Assembly (NCBI GenBank): GCA_020633335.1
Contig: JACKDU010000019.1
Coordinates: 1-39,493, forward strand
DNA length: 39,493 nucleotides
Source: Myxococcales bacterium
GTDB taxonomy: Bacteria; Myxococcota_A; Polyangia; Nannocystales; Nannocystaceae
Reading direction: 5' to 3'
The notes under the pieces are model-generated. The model had not been told where the DNA came from. It saw only the letters and a program-made list of their open reading frames with translations, and did no database searches. The translations under genes were made by a program, and so were the position numbers. This document shows, one piece after another, positions 7,108 to 15,681 of the stretch. Position 1 is the stretch's first letter. Every line of letters starts with the position of its first letter.

Positions 7108-8724
7108 CTAGGCGCCGCCGCGGCTGACGCAGAGGGCGACCAGGCTGCGGACCTCGCGATCGCCGCTGCCCTCGCCCTCGCGGATGCAACCAGCGTAGTC
7201 GCCGCTCTCGAGGAGCGCGCGCACGCGGAGGGCGCGGCGCTCCTCGGGGTCGCTCCAGCACCGGCTCTCGGCGCTGTGGCGGAGGAGCGCCGGCCAGTTG
7301 TGGGCGCGGCGGGCGTCGAGCGCGGCCTCCCGCTCCCGCGTGCAGCGCTCGGGGAGGGCGCTCGCGCGCGGGCGATCGCTCCTTGACGCCTGGCCGCCCC
7401 TGGTCGAGCTCTCCGCGGTCGAGGTCGCGGTCGCGGGCTCGGGGGTCGCAGGCTCCCGCGCGGCGACGTCCGGGTGGAGCTCCGCGGCCTTCGCCGCGCT
7501 CGCGGGGAGGGGCTCGTCGGTCGTCGGGGTCGCGGGGAGGTGGGCGAGCCTCGGCTCGCCGGCGGTCGCGGTCGCGGGCTCGTTGGCGAGCGCGGGCGCG
7601 GGCTCGTTCGCCGCTCTCGCTTGCGTGGCGGTGGGTTGGGCGTCCGCGGGCCCAGGGTCGCGGGTGAGGCCGACGACCAGCGCGATGGCGAGGGCCGCCG
7701 TCGCCGCTCCGGCGCCGCCGACGAGCGCGAGGCGGCCCCTGCGACGGGGCGGCGCGTCGGGGAGCTGGACGACGAGCGCGCGCAGCCGGTCGGCGAGCTC
7801 GGCCGCCGACGCCGGACGCCGGGTCGGCGTGCGCGCGAGGCAGGCGCCCACGAGCTCGCAGAGGGCCGGGGGCACGTCGGGGCAGCGGCCGACGAGCGAC
7901 GGCGACTCGACGCGGCGCTTGTGGGCGACGACCTCGAAGGGATCCTTGTCCTCGAAGGGGGCGCTCCCGCAGATCGCCTCAAAGAGGATCGCCCCGAGGG
8001 CGTAGATGTCCATCTGCGGGGTCGAGGCGAGGCCGTCCGCCTGCTCCGGGGCCATGTAGCGCGGGGTCCCGAGGAGCTGGCCGGGGCGGGTGAGGCGGGC
8101 GTCGCCGCTGAGGTCGCGCTCGGCCGCGATCCCGAAGTCGAGCACCTTGAGCCGCGCGCGCCCGTCCTCGTCGACCACCATGATGTTGCTCGGCTTGAGG
8201 TCGCGGTGAATCAGGCCGCGGCGGTGCGCGGCCGCGACCGCGTCGGCGATCTCGGCGATCCAGAGGCAGGCCTCGCGCCACGGGAGCTCGCCGCCGCGGG
8301 CCGCGATCGCGTCGTCGAGGGTGCGCCCCTCGAGGAGCTCCATCACCAGGTAGAGGCGGCCGTCGGCGAGCTCCCCGGTGTCGAGGACCTCGACGATCCC
8401 GGGGTGGTGGAGGGCCGCGGTCAGGCGCCCCTCGGCGCGGAAGCGGCGGGCCGCGGTCGAGCCCCCGTCGACCCGCGTGAGGATCTTGATCGCCACCGGC
8501 CGGTCGAGGCCGACATGGACCGCGCGGTAGACCGTGCCCATGCCGCCGACGCCGAGGCGCTCCTCGATCCGGTAGCGGCCGTCGATCGACGCGCCGGGGG
8601 CGAGGGGGCGCTCGTCGAGCTCGAAGTCGGCGGTCGAGAGGGTCGGCTCGCCTCGGGTCGCGCCGAGCGAGGTCAGGGCCGGCCCGGCCGGATCCTCCGA
8701 GGGCGCGTCGGCGTTCAGAGGCAC
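7108..8724 (-). CDS. Membrane-anchored Ser/Thr protein kinase (PknB type)
   Basis: A 538-residue kinase. The catalytic domain (about 50-320) has the Gly-rich loop GVGGMGTVY, Lys80 in VAIK, HRDLKPSN with Asp175, DFG at 196-198, and MAPEQ. A transmembrane segment (about 332-353) and an Ala/Pro/Thr/Glu-rich stalk follow, ending in a Cys-containing TPR-like C-terminal domain predicted outside the cytoplasm. All catalytic residues are present, so it should be active. The start is GTG at 8724, 10 bases inside the upstream lipoprotein gene, with AAGGAG 7 bases before it. It is the last gene of a four-gene operon with a phosphothreonine-binding FHA sigma-54 activator, a plausible target or reader. 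Confidence 0.95.
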   Translation of the reverse strand: MPLNADAPSEDPAGPALTSLGATRGEPTLSTADFELDERPLAPGASIDGRYRIEERLGVGGMGTVYRAVHVGLDRPVAIKILTRVDGGSTAARRFRAEGRLTAALHHPGIVEVLDTGELADGRLYLVMELLEGRTLDDAIAARGGELPWREACLWIAEIADAVAAAHRRGLIHRDLKPSNIMVVDEDGRARLKVLDFGIAAERDLSGDARLTRPGQLLGTPRYMAPEQADGLASTPQMDIYALGAILFEAICGSAPFEDKDPFEVVAHKRRVESPSLVGRCPDVPPALCELVGACLARTPTRRPASAAELADRLRALVVQLPDAPPRRRGRLALVGGAGAATAALAIALVVGLTRDPGPADAQPTATQARAANEPAPALANEPATATAGEPRLAHLPATPTTDEPLPASAAKAAELHPDVAAREPATPEPATATSTAESSTRGGQASRSDRPRASALPERCTREREAALDARRAHNWPALLRHSAESRCWSDPEERRALRVRALLESGDYAGCIREGEGSGDREVRSLVALCVSRGGA

Positions 8725-9293
8725 CGAAAGGGCTCCTTGAGGTCACCGGTGACCTGGCAGGTGAGGCCGCGGCAGCAGGCCGTGCCCGCGTTCAGCTCGC
8801 AAGGGGCGCCGACCCCGAGGCAGCAGCCGCTCGCGTCGAATTCACAGTCCTCCCCGCAGGCCAGGTCGCCGCCGCCGTAGCCGAGCGAGACGCAGGTCGC
8901 GTCGTGGAGATCGTCGGCGTCGCAGAGCTCGCCCGGGTCGAGGTGGCCGTCGCCGCAGTAGGGGCCCGCGGTGTCGCCCGTGCTCGCGCTCGCGCTCGCG
9001 CTCGCGCCGGTCGACGCGTCCTCGCCCGTGCTGGTGGCGGCGCCGGTCGACGTCGATCCGCTGGCTTCGGTCGCCCCCGCGCCGGCGGGTCGGCAGGTCG
9101 GGTCGGCGGCCTCGACGGCGACGCAGCCGTTGTTGACGGCGGTGCAGAGGTCGCAGAAGGGGGCGCTCGTCGAGCGGGCGGCGCAGGTCGAGTCGCCCTT
9201 GAGGTTGCCGCAGTGGTCCGGGTTCGGCTCGACGCAGGCGAACGCGAGCGCCGCGAGCCCGCCGAGGGCGAGGGCGAGCGCGCGGCGGATCAT
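8715..9293 (-). CDS. Cysteine-rich lipoprotein in the kinase operon
   Basis: A 192-residue predicted lipoprotein, lipobox LAFAC with Cys20. A cysteine-rich segment comes first (about 26-68), then a Ser/Thr/Ala/Gly linker (about 70-108), then a CGDGHLDPGELCD segment of the type common in myxobacterial surface proteins and further paired cysteines. It overlaps the upstream gene by ATGA and the downstream kinase by 10 bases. Its position between a membrane protein and a kinase with an outside domain suggests a sensory or ligand-binding partner (inference). Confidence 0.85.
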   Translation of the reverse strand: MIRRALALALGGLAALAFACVEPNPDHCGNLKGDSTCAARSTSAPFCDLCTAVNNGCVAVEAADPTCRPAGAGATEASGSTSTGAATSTGEDASTGASASASASTGDTAGPYCGDGHLDPGELCDADDLHDATCVSLGYGGGDLACGEDCEFDASGCCLGVGAPCELNAGTACCRGLTCQVTGDLKEPFRCL

Positions 9294-10048
9294 CGGCGAT
9301 CCCTCCCGCGACGGCGGGCGCGGTCGACCAGCATCAGCGTGACCCCGCCGACCAGGAGGCCGCCGCCCGAGATCGCGACGGCGAGGCCCGGCGGTCGGGT
9401 GTTGCGGACGTAGAGCGGGCGGTCCTCGAGCGGCGTCGGCGGTCGGAGGGCGAGGACCACCCCGAGCACCGCCGCGGCCGCGCCGACCGAGATCGCGGCG
9501 AGCCCCGCCTTGCCGAGGGGGCCCAGGCGCGGCGGAGCAGGCCCGGGATCGACGTCGACGGGCTCGGGGGGCGCGGGGCCCTCGACCTCCGCGGGGCCCT
9601 CCAGGGGCGCGGCGCCGGCCTCGGGATCGGTCGGCTCCGTCGCGCTGGCGGGCGCGAGCGTCGAGTGCTCGCGGAGCTCGGGGAGGAGCTGGTCGACCGC
9701 GGCGACGAGGCGCTCGACCAGCTCACCCTCGGTGCACGAGGCGCACTCGCCGTGGTGCTTCACCGGGATCCGCCGCGGGTCGCCGACCAGGAGGCGGAGC
9801 TCGTACGCGAAGCTGAACTCGCCGGCGTCGCCCGGGCGCAGCGTGATCTCGAGGCGCGGCTCGTCGAGCGCGCGGGCCGGCAGGATCTCGGCCTCGCGGA
9901 GCTTGACCCCGACCCGCTCGCGGATCCTCTCCTGAATGATCGGCCCGTCCCCGCCGAGGGCGCTGGTGTCGACGTCGAGGTCCGCGCGGTGGATCGAGTC
10001 CGCCTCGGGGCCGGCGAGCGCGATCACCAGCAGGAGCGGCTGGATCAT
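9290..10048 (-). CDS. Exported protein with two C-terminal membrane segments, kinase operon
   Basis: A 252-residue protein with an N-terminal signal-like segment, a soluble domain to about residue 125 containing the CASC pair, a Pro/Ala/Glu-rich linker, and two hydrophobic segments (about 180-205 and 218-240) ending in an Arg-rich tail. I recognise no family. The start at 10048 overlaps the stop of the sigma-54 activator gene by 4 bases (ATGA), and its own stop overlaps the next start the same way. It probably couples the outside sensory part to the cytoplasmic regulators (inference). Confidence 0.8.
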   Translation of the reverse strand: MIQPLLLVIALAGPEADSIHRADLDVDTSALGGDGPIIQERIRERVGVKLREAEILPARALDEPRLEITLRPGDAGEFSFAYELRLLVGDPRRIPVKHHGECASCTEGELVERLVAAVDQLLPELREHSTLAPASATEPTDPEAGAAPLEGPAEVEGPAPPEPVDVDPGPAPPRLGPLGKAGLAAISVGAAAAVLGVVLALRPPTPLEDRPLYVRNTRPPGLAVAISGGGLLVGGVTLMLVDRARRRGRDRR

Positions 10049-11430
10049 TCGCAGGGCTCCAGGGCGCCCTCGCGCTTGCTCAGCCAGCGCCGGATCTGGT
10101 TGCGGTGGACGCCGAGGTGACGGGCCGCCCGCGAGACGTTGCCGCCGCAGCGGTCGAGGGCGGCGCGGATCGTCGCGTCGTCGAGCTCGCGGAGCGAGCG
10201 ACCCTCGAGGCGCTCGGGCGGATCGAGGGGAGCCGCCCCAGGCGGTGCTGCGCTCGCGGGAGCGGGCGTCGTCGTCGGGGTCGTCGGGGCGCCGAGGGCC
10301 GCGCCCGCGTCGGCGCCGAGATCCGCGGCCATGACGACGGGGTGGCCGGCGATCTCGGCCTCGGCGGCCGCCGACCGGATCGCCCGCCGGAGCTCGCGGA
10401 CGTTGCCCGGCCAGGGCCGCAGGAGGGCCGCCTCGATCAGGAGCGCGTGGGCCCGACGAGCCCCACCGAGGGTGTCGAGGACGTCCTGGATCAGCCACGG
10501 GATCGACGCGGGCCGCTCGCGGAGCGGCGGCAGGACGATCGACGGCTCGGCGACGCGGTAGTAGAGATCCTCGCGGAAGCTCCCGCGCTGGATCCCCTCG
10601 CGGAGGTCGCGGTTGGTCGCCAGGCAGACCCGGACGTCGACGGTGAGGGGTCGGGTCGCGCCGAGCGGGAGGGCCTCGCCGCTCTCGAGGAAGCGGAGGA
10701 GCTTGGCCTGGACCGCGAGCTCGAGCTCGCCGAACTCGTCGAGGAAGAGGGTGCCGCCGTGGGCGGCCTGGACGTAGCCGGGCGCGTCGGCGTTGGCCCC
10801 GGAGTAGGCGCCCTTGCGGGTGCCGAAGAGGAGGCGCTCGGCGACCCCCTCGGGGATCGTCGCGCAGTTGACGGCGATGAAGGGCCGCTCGCCGGGGCCG
10901 TGGGCGCGGTGGTAGGCCCGGGCGGCGAGCTCCTTGCCGGTCCCGCTCTCGCCGCGGATCAGGAGGTGGTTGCCGAGGGCGGCGAGGCGGGTGATCCGCT
11001 CCCAGGTGGGCCGCTCGCCCGGCCCCACCAGCGCCCCCTCGATCCGCTCGATGCCCCCCGCGAAGGCCCGGAGGTCGTCGACGAAGAGGAAGATCGAGTG
11101 GCCGAGGCGGAGGCGCGCGCGATCGCGGAGGAGCGCCTCGGGTCGGCCCTCGCCGTCGATCCAGATCCCGTTGCGGCTGCCGAGGTCGCGGACCCACGCG
11201 CCGCCCTCGGGGGCGGGCTCGACCCGGGCATGCGATCGTGACACCAGATCGTCGCGGAGCTGGATCTCGCCGCCGCCGCCGCGTCGACCGATCGTCAGCG
11301 GGCGATCGAGGGGGAAGAGGTCGAGCGCCGGGCCGTCCGTGGTCCAGAGGAGGACGAGGCCGGGGGTGGACGGGCCGTCGTCCGCCTCCGCGATCTCATC
11401 GCGGGCGTCGAGCGTCTCGCCGACAATCAC
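10045..11430 (-). CDS. FHA-domain sigma-54-dependent transcription activator
   Basis: A 461-residue enhancer-binding protein. It has an N-terminal FHA domain (about 43-113, motifs IGRR, SRSH, GSRNG), then an AAA+ domain with Walker A GESGTGKE (160-167), the sigma-54 contact loop GAYSGA (207-212, a variant of GAFTGA), Walker B GTLFLDEF (226-233), and a C-terminal Fis-type helix-turn-helix (about 410-455). The FHA domain replaces the usual receiver and reads phosphothreonine, so control by a Ser/Thr kinase is expected; one is encoded three genes downstream. The start is GTG at 11430; TATCAT ends 6 bases before it and no Shine-Dalgarno sequence is seen, predicting a leaderless mRNA. Confidence 0.95.
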   Translation of the reverse strand: MIVGETLDARDEIAEADDGPSTPGLVLLWTTDGPALDLFPLDRPLTIGRRGGGGEIQLRDDLVSRSHARVEPAPEGGAWVRDLGSRNGIWIDGEGRPEALLRDRARLRLGHSIFLFVDDLRAFAGGIERIEGALVGPGERPTWERITRLAALGNHLLIRGESGTGKELAARAYHRAHGPGERPFIAVNCATIPEGVAERLLFGTRKGAYSGANADAPGYVQAAHGGTLFLDEFGELELAVQAKLLRFLESGEALPLGATRPLTVDVRVCLATNRDLREGIQRGSFREDLYYRVAEPSIVLPPLRERPASIPWLIQDVLDTLGGARRAHALLIEAALLRPWPGNVRELRRAIRSAAAEAEIAGHPVVMAADLGADAGAALGAPTTPTTTPAPASAAPPGAAPLDPPERLEGRSLRELDDATIRAALDRCGGNVSRAARHLGVHRNQIRRWLSKREGALEPCE

Positions 11431-11436
11431 CGAGCC

Positions 11437-11442
11437 ATGATA
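11437..11442 (-). promoter_or_regulatory. -10 box TATCAT of the kinase/sigma-54 activator operon
   Basis: TATCAT matches five of six consensus bases and ends 6 bases before the GTG start at 11430. No good -35 box at 17 bases. The same TATCATG string precedes the channel gene at 19395. Confidence 0.5.
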
Positions 11443-11502
11443 GCTGACCTTGGGGCACGCGCGAGGGGCGGGGGCGCCGCCAACTTCGCGCGGCAGACAT
11501 CG

Positions 11503-12921
11503 TCAATCCGTCACGATCTTGAACTCGATGCGGCGATTCTCCGCGCGCCCACGGGCGTTGGAATTGTCGGCCATCGGCTCGTCAGGCCCGGCTCCGCGGG
11601 TCGTCAGGCGCTCGGCCGCGACCCCGTGATCCACCAAATAGGCGCGGACCGCCTCCGCGCGCTTGCGCGAGAGATCGACGTTGTACTCGCGCTTGCCCAC
11701 ATCGTCGGTGTGGCCGACGACCTCGATGTGAACCTCCGGGTACTCCTGTAGGACCTTGACCGCGGCGTCGAGGGTCGGCCGCGAGCGATCGCGGATCGTG
11801 TCGCGGTTGAAGTCGAAGAAGATCCCGCGGATGACGCCGGTGTGGGTCTCGACCTCGGGCGGGAGGGTGTCGGGGCACCCGTCGCGGTCCTTGAAGCCGT
11901 TGCGGGTCTCGGGCTCGCTGGGGCAGGCGTCGTCCGGATCGAGGATCCCGTCGCCGTCGCCGTCGCGGAGCGGGCAGCCGTCGGGGGCGACGCCGGGCTC
12001 GTCGGGGCAGGTGTCGTCGCCGTCGAGGATCCCGTCGCGGTCCCGATCGGCGGGCGGGCAGCCGGTGGGGGCGACGCCCGGGACCGCCGGGCAGGCGTCC
12101 ACGGAGTCGAGGATCGAGTCGCCGTCCGAGTCGCGATCGGGGCAGCCGTCGGGGGCGACGCCGGGCTCGTCGGGGCAGCGGTCGTCGACGTTGGTGAATC
12201 CGTCGTGATCGCGATCTGGATCCGGGGGCGCGCTATCCGGCGCGGCCGCGGGCTTCTTTCCGCGCCCGAGGGTGAGGCTGAGGCCGGCGAGGACCTCGAG
12301 GTGGCTGGTGCCGTCGGCCTGCTGGGCCGCCTGGGCGGCGATCACGTGGCGGACGTCGAGGCGGAGCGCGAGGTGGCGGTTGACGAAGTACTTCACGCCG
12401 GCGCCGTAGTGGCCGACGGGGTCGACGTCGTCGCCGGCGACGTCGGGGGCCGAGCGCACGCCCATCGCCCCGTAGCCGCCGACGACGAAGGGGACCACCC
12501 GAAAGAGGGGGAGCTGGAGGATGCCGTGGCCGCGGACGCCGTAGATGAAGGCGCGGCCGCCGGGCTCGTACTTCGCCGGGATCGCCGCGAACTCGGCCTC
12601 GATCCCGAGGAAGGAGAGGGGGAAGAAGGCCGCGCGCACGCCGAAGTCGGGCGAGACCCGGCGCAGCGGCTCCTGCGGCGCGGTCGCGGGGTCGTAGAAG
12701 TCGTGGGTGCGCGAGAAGACGAAGGCGCCGGCGGAGACCCCGAGCTCGATCATGTTGCGGACCGGGCGGAGGCGCCGGAGCGGGCGCTCCTCGGTCGATT
12801 CGGCGGTCGATTCGGCGGTCGACTTGGCGGTCGACTTGGCTTCTGGGCGCGCGTGGGCCGGGGCCGCGCCGGCGAGCGCGAGGAGGGCCACGAGGGGGAG
12901 GTTGAGGGGGGTCTGGGACAT
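11503..12921 (-). CDS. OmpA-family outer-membrane protein with TSP3 repeats
   Basis: A 472-residue envelope protein. The signal peptide is cleaved after AHA near residue 24. A Lys/Glu-Ser-Thr-Ala repeat tail follows, then a predicted outer-membrane beta-barrel (about 55-228), several calcium-binding TSP3 repeats (about 232-345, pattern DxDxDGxxDxxDxCPxEPG), and an OmpA peptidoglycan-binding domain (about 355-472) with the GHTD and NxxLSxxRAxxV signature. It links the outer membrane to the cell wall. GGAGAA before the ATG is a good ribosome binding site. It lies 81 bases after the gene at 13003-13641 and could be co-transcribed with it. Confidence 0.9.
   Translation of the reverse strand: MSQTPLNLPLVALLALAGAAPAHARPEAKSTAKSTAESTAESTEERPLRRLRPVRNMIELGVSAGAFVFSRTHDFYDPATAPQEPLRRVSPDFGVRAAFFPLSFLGIEAEFAAIPAKYEPGGRAFIYGVRGHGILQLPLFRVVPFVVGGYGAMGVRSAPDVAGDDVDPVGHYGAGVKYFVNRHLALRLDVRHVIAAQAAQQADGTSHLEVLAGLSLTLGRGKKPAAAPDSAPPDPDRDHDGFTNVDDRCPDEPGVAPDGCPDRDSDGDSILDSVDACPAVPGVAPTGCPPADRDRDGILDGDDTCPDEPGVAPDGCPLRDGDGDGILDPDDACPSEPETRNGFKDRDGCPDTLPPEVETHTGVIRGIFFDFNRDTIRDRSRPTLDAAVKVLQEYPEVHIEVVGHTDDVGKREYNVDLSRKRAEAVRAYLVDHGVAAERLTTRGAGPDEPMADNSNARGRAENRRIEFKIVTD
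12792..12839. repeat. Four 12-base in-frame repeats in the OmpA gene
   Basis: Four units of CGGTCGATTCGG/CGGTCGACTTGG encode the Lys/Glu-Ser-Thr-Ala repeat just after the signal peptide. Confidence 0.85.
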
Positions 12922-13002
12922 GGGAATTCTCCGGGCAAGTCGAGGTCAAGGGCGTTCAAGTTCAGGACAGGTGGCGCCGCGCGGGCGCGGGCGCGGGCGC
13001 GC

Positions 13003-13641
13003 TCACGGGACGAGCTCGCCGAGGACCGGGCACTCGCCCTCGCAGAGGACGATGTCGTCGCACTCGAGGGCGAGGCTGAGGTTGGCGATCGGGTTGAGCG
13101 CGTCACAGGCGAGCTGGCACGCGGCGAGGTTGGAGTCGTCCTGGAAGAGGCACTCCAGGAGGCAGGCGCACTCGTCGTTGGCCAGGCAGGCCTCGTACTC
13201 GGAGCAGCACTCGGACTTGACGCAGGTCAGGCAGGCGCTATCGCCCTGGTCCAGGGGACAGAAGGCGCCGTCGGTGTCGGTGTCGGTGTCGGTGTCCGTG
13301 TCCGTGGCCGTGGCCGTGTCGGTGGAGCTCCCGTCGGTGTCGGCGGCGGTGTCTGTGGCGGACGCCGAGGCGCTGGCGCCGTCGGTCGCCGAGTCGCTGG
13401 CGTTGGAGCCCGAGGAGCTGGCGCTATCGCTCGCGCTGCCGCTGGCGCTCGCGGAGGCCGAGCCCTGGGAGTCGCTGGCGCTGCCCTGGGAGTCGCTGGC
13501 GCTGCCAGCGTCGCTCTCGCTGGCGCTCGCGGAGGTCCCCGCGCTCTCACCCGGCGGGTCGAGGAGCTCGTCGCTGTTGCAGGCGACGCCGAGGGCGAGG
13601 GAGAGGGAGAGGCCAAGGTGAATGAATTGTGCTGAGGTCAT
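13003..13641 (-). CDS. Cysteine-rich lipoprotein with Ser/Ala/Asp/Thr linker
   Basis: A 212-residue predicted lipoprotein with lipid cysteine 21. A very long linker (about 30-128) is made almost only of Ser, Ala, Asp, Gly and Thr, including a Thr-Asp repeat and a doubled SASDSQG. The C-terminal 80 residues carry about 16 cysteines in CxxC and CC patterns, likely a compact disulfide domain. GGAG lies 7 bases before the ATG. A 374-base upstream region carries three phased palindromes. Function unknown. Confidence 0.85.
   Translation of the reverse strand: MTSAQFIHLGLSLSLALGVACNSDELLDPPGESAGTSASASESDAGSASDSQGSASDSQGSASASASGSASDSASSSGSNASDSATDGASASASATDTAADTDGSSTDTATATDTDTDTDTDTDGAFCPLDQGDSACLTCVKSECCSEYEACLANDECACLLECLFQDDSNLAACQLACDALNPIANLSLALECDDIVLCEGECPVLGELVP
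13270..13325. repeat. Hexanucleotide repeat coding a Thr-Asp run
   Basis: GTCGGT/GTCCGT-type hexamers repeated about nine times, degenerate towards one end, within the linker of the lipoprotein gene at 13003. Prone to length change. Confidence 0.8.
13462..13503. repeat. Two identical 21-base in-frame repeats
   Basis: The unit at 13462-13482 is repeated exactly at 13483-13503 and encodes SASDSQG twice in the lipoprotein linker. Confidence 0.85.
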
Positions 13642-14015
13642 GGTGTTTCTCCGATGGCGGCCGGCGCTGGCAGATCCGACGCCGGAGGCCCCGGCCGGGC
13701 GTTTGCGGCGTCGGCGGACGGAGAAGCAACCGTGGTGCCGGTGTGGGCGAGGGATGAAGTGTCGTCATTTCGAATACTTGGGAGGAGCGCGCGGGACGGC
13801 GACGCCCCGCGGCGGCCGGCACAGGCTGGCCCGCGGCCAAGCCTGGCCTGGAGTGCAGGCCTGTCCTGTCCTCTCGACTGGACAGGGCGCCTCTGCGACG
13901 TCCAATCGACTGGACGCGCGCCGTGGAATGTCCACTCGAATGGACATTCTCATGCGCCGATTCGAACTCTGTTTGCACAGAGTATTCGCGCCGTGACGGC
14001 CGGCGGACGCGCCGC
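13642..14015. other. Intergenic region of 374 bases with palindrome array
   Basis: It lies downstream of the EamA transporter gene and upstream of the lipoprotein gene at 13641 (both minus strand). No gene is supported. The three palindromes at 13865-13949 are its main structure. Confidence 0.6.
13865..13949. promoter_or_regulatory. Three phased operator-like palindromes
   Basis: CCTGTCC-N8-GGACAGG (13865-13886), CGTCCA-N6-TGGACG (13899-13916) and GAATGTCCA-N6-TGGACATTC (13926-13949) share the core GTCC-NNTCGANN-GGAC. Centres are 32 and 30 bases apart, about three helical turns. That fits cooperative repressor or activator binding upstream of the gene at 13641. Tandem terminators after the transporter gene are the main alternative. 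Confidence 0.6.
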
Positions 14016-14864
14016 CTAGTCGGTCACCAGGAGCGCCGTCCCCGCGAACATCACGGCGATCGCCGCGAGATTGCCGACGCTGAGCGGCTCCCGAAAGATC
14101 ACGCGCCCGAGGAGCACCGCCATCGCCATGCCGACGCCCCGCTTGAGGGTCTCGACGAAGGCGACCTGGGCGAGGGTGAAGGCGAGGAGCTGGAGGACGA
14201 CGGCGGCGGCGAGGAGGGCGATCGCGGCCGCGAGGGCGAGGCGGGCGCGGCCGATCGCCGCGAGGTCGCCGAGCTGGCGGCGGAGCGCGAGCACCCCGGC
14301 GAGCGCGAGGGCGCCGAGCGCCATCTGGTAGGTCGCGTGGAACGAGATGTCGGCGCTGCGGAGCGCGAGCTTGTCGAGGGCGCCGGTGAGCGACCAGAGG
14401 GTCGCGACCCCGACCATCATCAGGGCGCCGAGGCGGACGTCGCGGCCTCGCTCCGCCCGGCGCGCGAGGCTGAGGAGGAGCGCGCCGCCGACCACCAGGC
14501 CGATCCCGAGGCTAGCGCGGGCGGTCGGCACCTCGCCGAGGAGCGGCCAGGCGATCAGCGCCGAGAGCACCGGCGTCAGCGAGAGGAGCGGGATCGTCAC
14601 GCTCAGCGGGGCGCGCCGCACCGAGCCGAGGAAGAGGAGGCTGGCGGCGGCGTTGGTCAGCGCGACCAGGGAGCCGGGCACGAGGTAGGCCGAGCTCCGC
14701 ATCGCCCCGCCGTCGACGGCGGCCATCACCGCGAAGATCGGCACCTGGCCGAGCATCAGCGCGAGCGCGAGCGCGAGCGCCGGCACCCGGGTCGAGAGGT
14801 GCTTGCGGAGGGCGTCGAGGCCGGCCCAGGCGAGGGCGGCCGCGAGGGCGACGAGGGCGCCCAT
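14016..14864 (-). CDS. EamA/DMT-family membrane transporter
   Basis: A 282-residue protein with about ten hydrophobic segments in two similar halves, the layout of drug/metabolite transporters of the EamA family. The second half carries the usual conserved small-residue helices and a short C-terminus. The substrate cannot be told from sequence alone. The start at 14864 follows the sigma-factor stop by 55 bases, with GAGG about 7 bases before the ATG, so the two are probably one operon. Confidence 0.85.
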   Translation of the reverse strand: MGALVALAAALAWAGLDALRKHLSTRVPALALALALMLGQVPIFAVMAAVDGGAMRSSAYLVPGSLVALTNAAASLLFLGSVRRAPLSVTIPLLSLTPVLSALIAWPLLGEVPTARASLGIGLVVGGALLLSLARRAERGRDVRLGALMMVGVATLWSLTGALDKLALRSADISFHATYQMALGALALAGVLALRRQLGDLAAIGRARLALAAAIALLAAAVVLQLLAFTLAQVAFVETLKRGVGMAMAVLLGRVIFREPLSVGNLAAIAVMFAGTALLVTD

Positions 14865-14919
14865 CAGCGCGCCTCAGAGCTCCGGCGACCGGCCCGCGTG
14901 CGCACGAGCGAGCCCGGGC

Positions 14920-15681
14920 TCAGGCGCTCACCCGGCCGATGAGCTCGGCGACCTCGCCCTCGCTGAGGGCGACCCGCGGGAGCGAGCGGTAGAGCGCGGC
15001 CATGTCGCGGCGCGGCGGCTCGCTGTCGATCTCCTCGGCGGGGGTGTCGAGGGCGTGCGGCGGCGGGGTGACGAACTTGGCGTCGAAGGCGATCCCGAGG
15101 CGACCCTCGCAGTTGCACGGGTTCTGGCGATCGACGTGGAAGCAGCGCGGGGTGAGGTAGTCCTCGAGGCGCTTGCGGGCGCGGGTGAGGCGGACCCGGT
15201 AGGCGCTCTCCTTGATGTCGAGGAGATCGGCGGCGTCGGCCGGCGAGTAGCCGAGGATGTCGGTGAGGATGAAGGAGAGGCGGACGCTCGGCGGCAGGCA
15301 GCCCATCACCGCGGTCAGGCAGGTGCGCTTGAGCTCCCAGAGGAGGAGGTGGATCCGCCGGGGGTCGCCGTCGATCCCGCGGGCGTTGATGTCGATCGGC
15401 CGGGTGATGTCGCTGCGGAGGACGTTGTCGAGGATCTGGAAGCTCTGCTCCGCCCGGCGCCCCAGCTCCTTCTCGAGGTGGCGGGCGAAGGCGCCGAGGA
15501 GGGCGTCTGCAGGGATCGGCGCGGCGAGGAGCTCGGCGGCCTCGTCGTTGGTCTGATCGACCAGCTCGCTGAGGAAACGGTGGGCCTCATCGCGGGCGCC
15601 GGACATGTCGTAGGCGAAGGCGTAGAGGCGAGGGAGCTCCGCGATGTAGAGCTGACGCAGGGATGTCGGTCGAGTCGCCAT
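14920..15681 (-). CDS. ECF-like RNA polymerase sigma factor with Cys-rich C-terminal extension
   Basis: About 253 residues. The sigma-70 region 4 helix-turn-helix is clear at about 118-175 (pattern CLPPSVRLSFILTDILG...AYRVRLTRARKRL). Region 2 is divergent in the N-terminal half. After region 4 comes a CFH.....NPCNC motif (180-191) that could bind a metal, then about 60 residues of tail. Such C-terminal extensions control activity in several ECF groups (established in general). The start is uncertain: ATGs at 15681, 15696 and 15705 share the frame, none with a Shine-Dalgarno site; I chose the one where similarity begins. It precedes the EamA transporter. Confidence 0.8.
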   Translation of the reverse strand: MATRPTSLRQLYIAELPRLYAFAYDMSGARDEAHRFLSELVDQTNDEAAELLAAPIPADALLGAFARHLEKELGRRAEQSFQILDNVLRSDITRPIDINARGIDGDPRRIHLLLWELKRTCLTAVMGCLPPSVRLSFILTDILGYSPADAADLLDIKESAYRVRLTRARKRLEDYLTPRCFHVDRQNPCNCEGRLGIAFDAKFVTPPPHALDTPAEEIDSEPPRRDMAALYRSLPRVALSEGEVAELIGRVSA

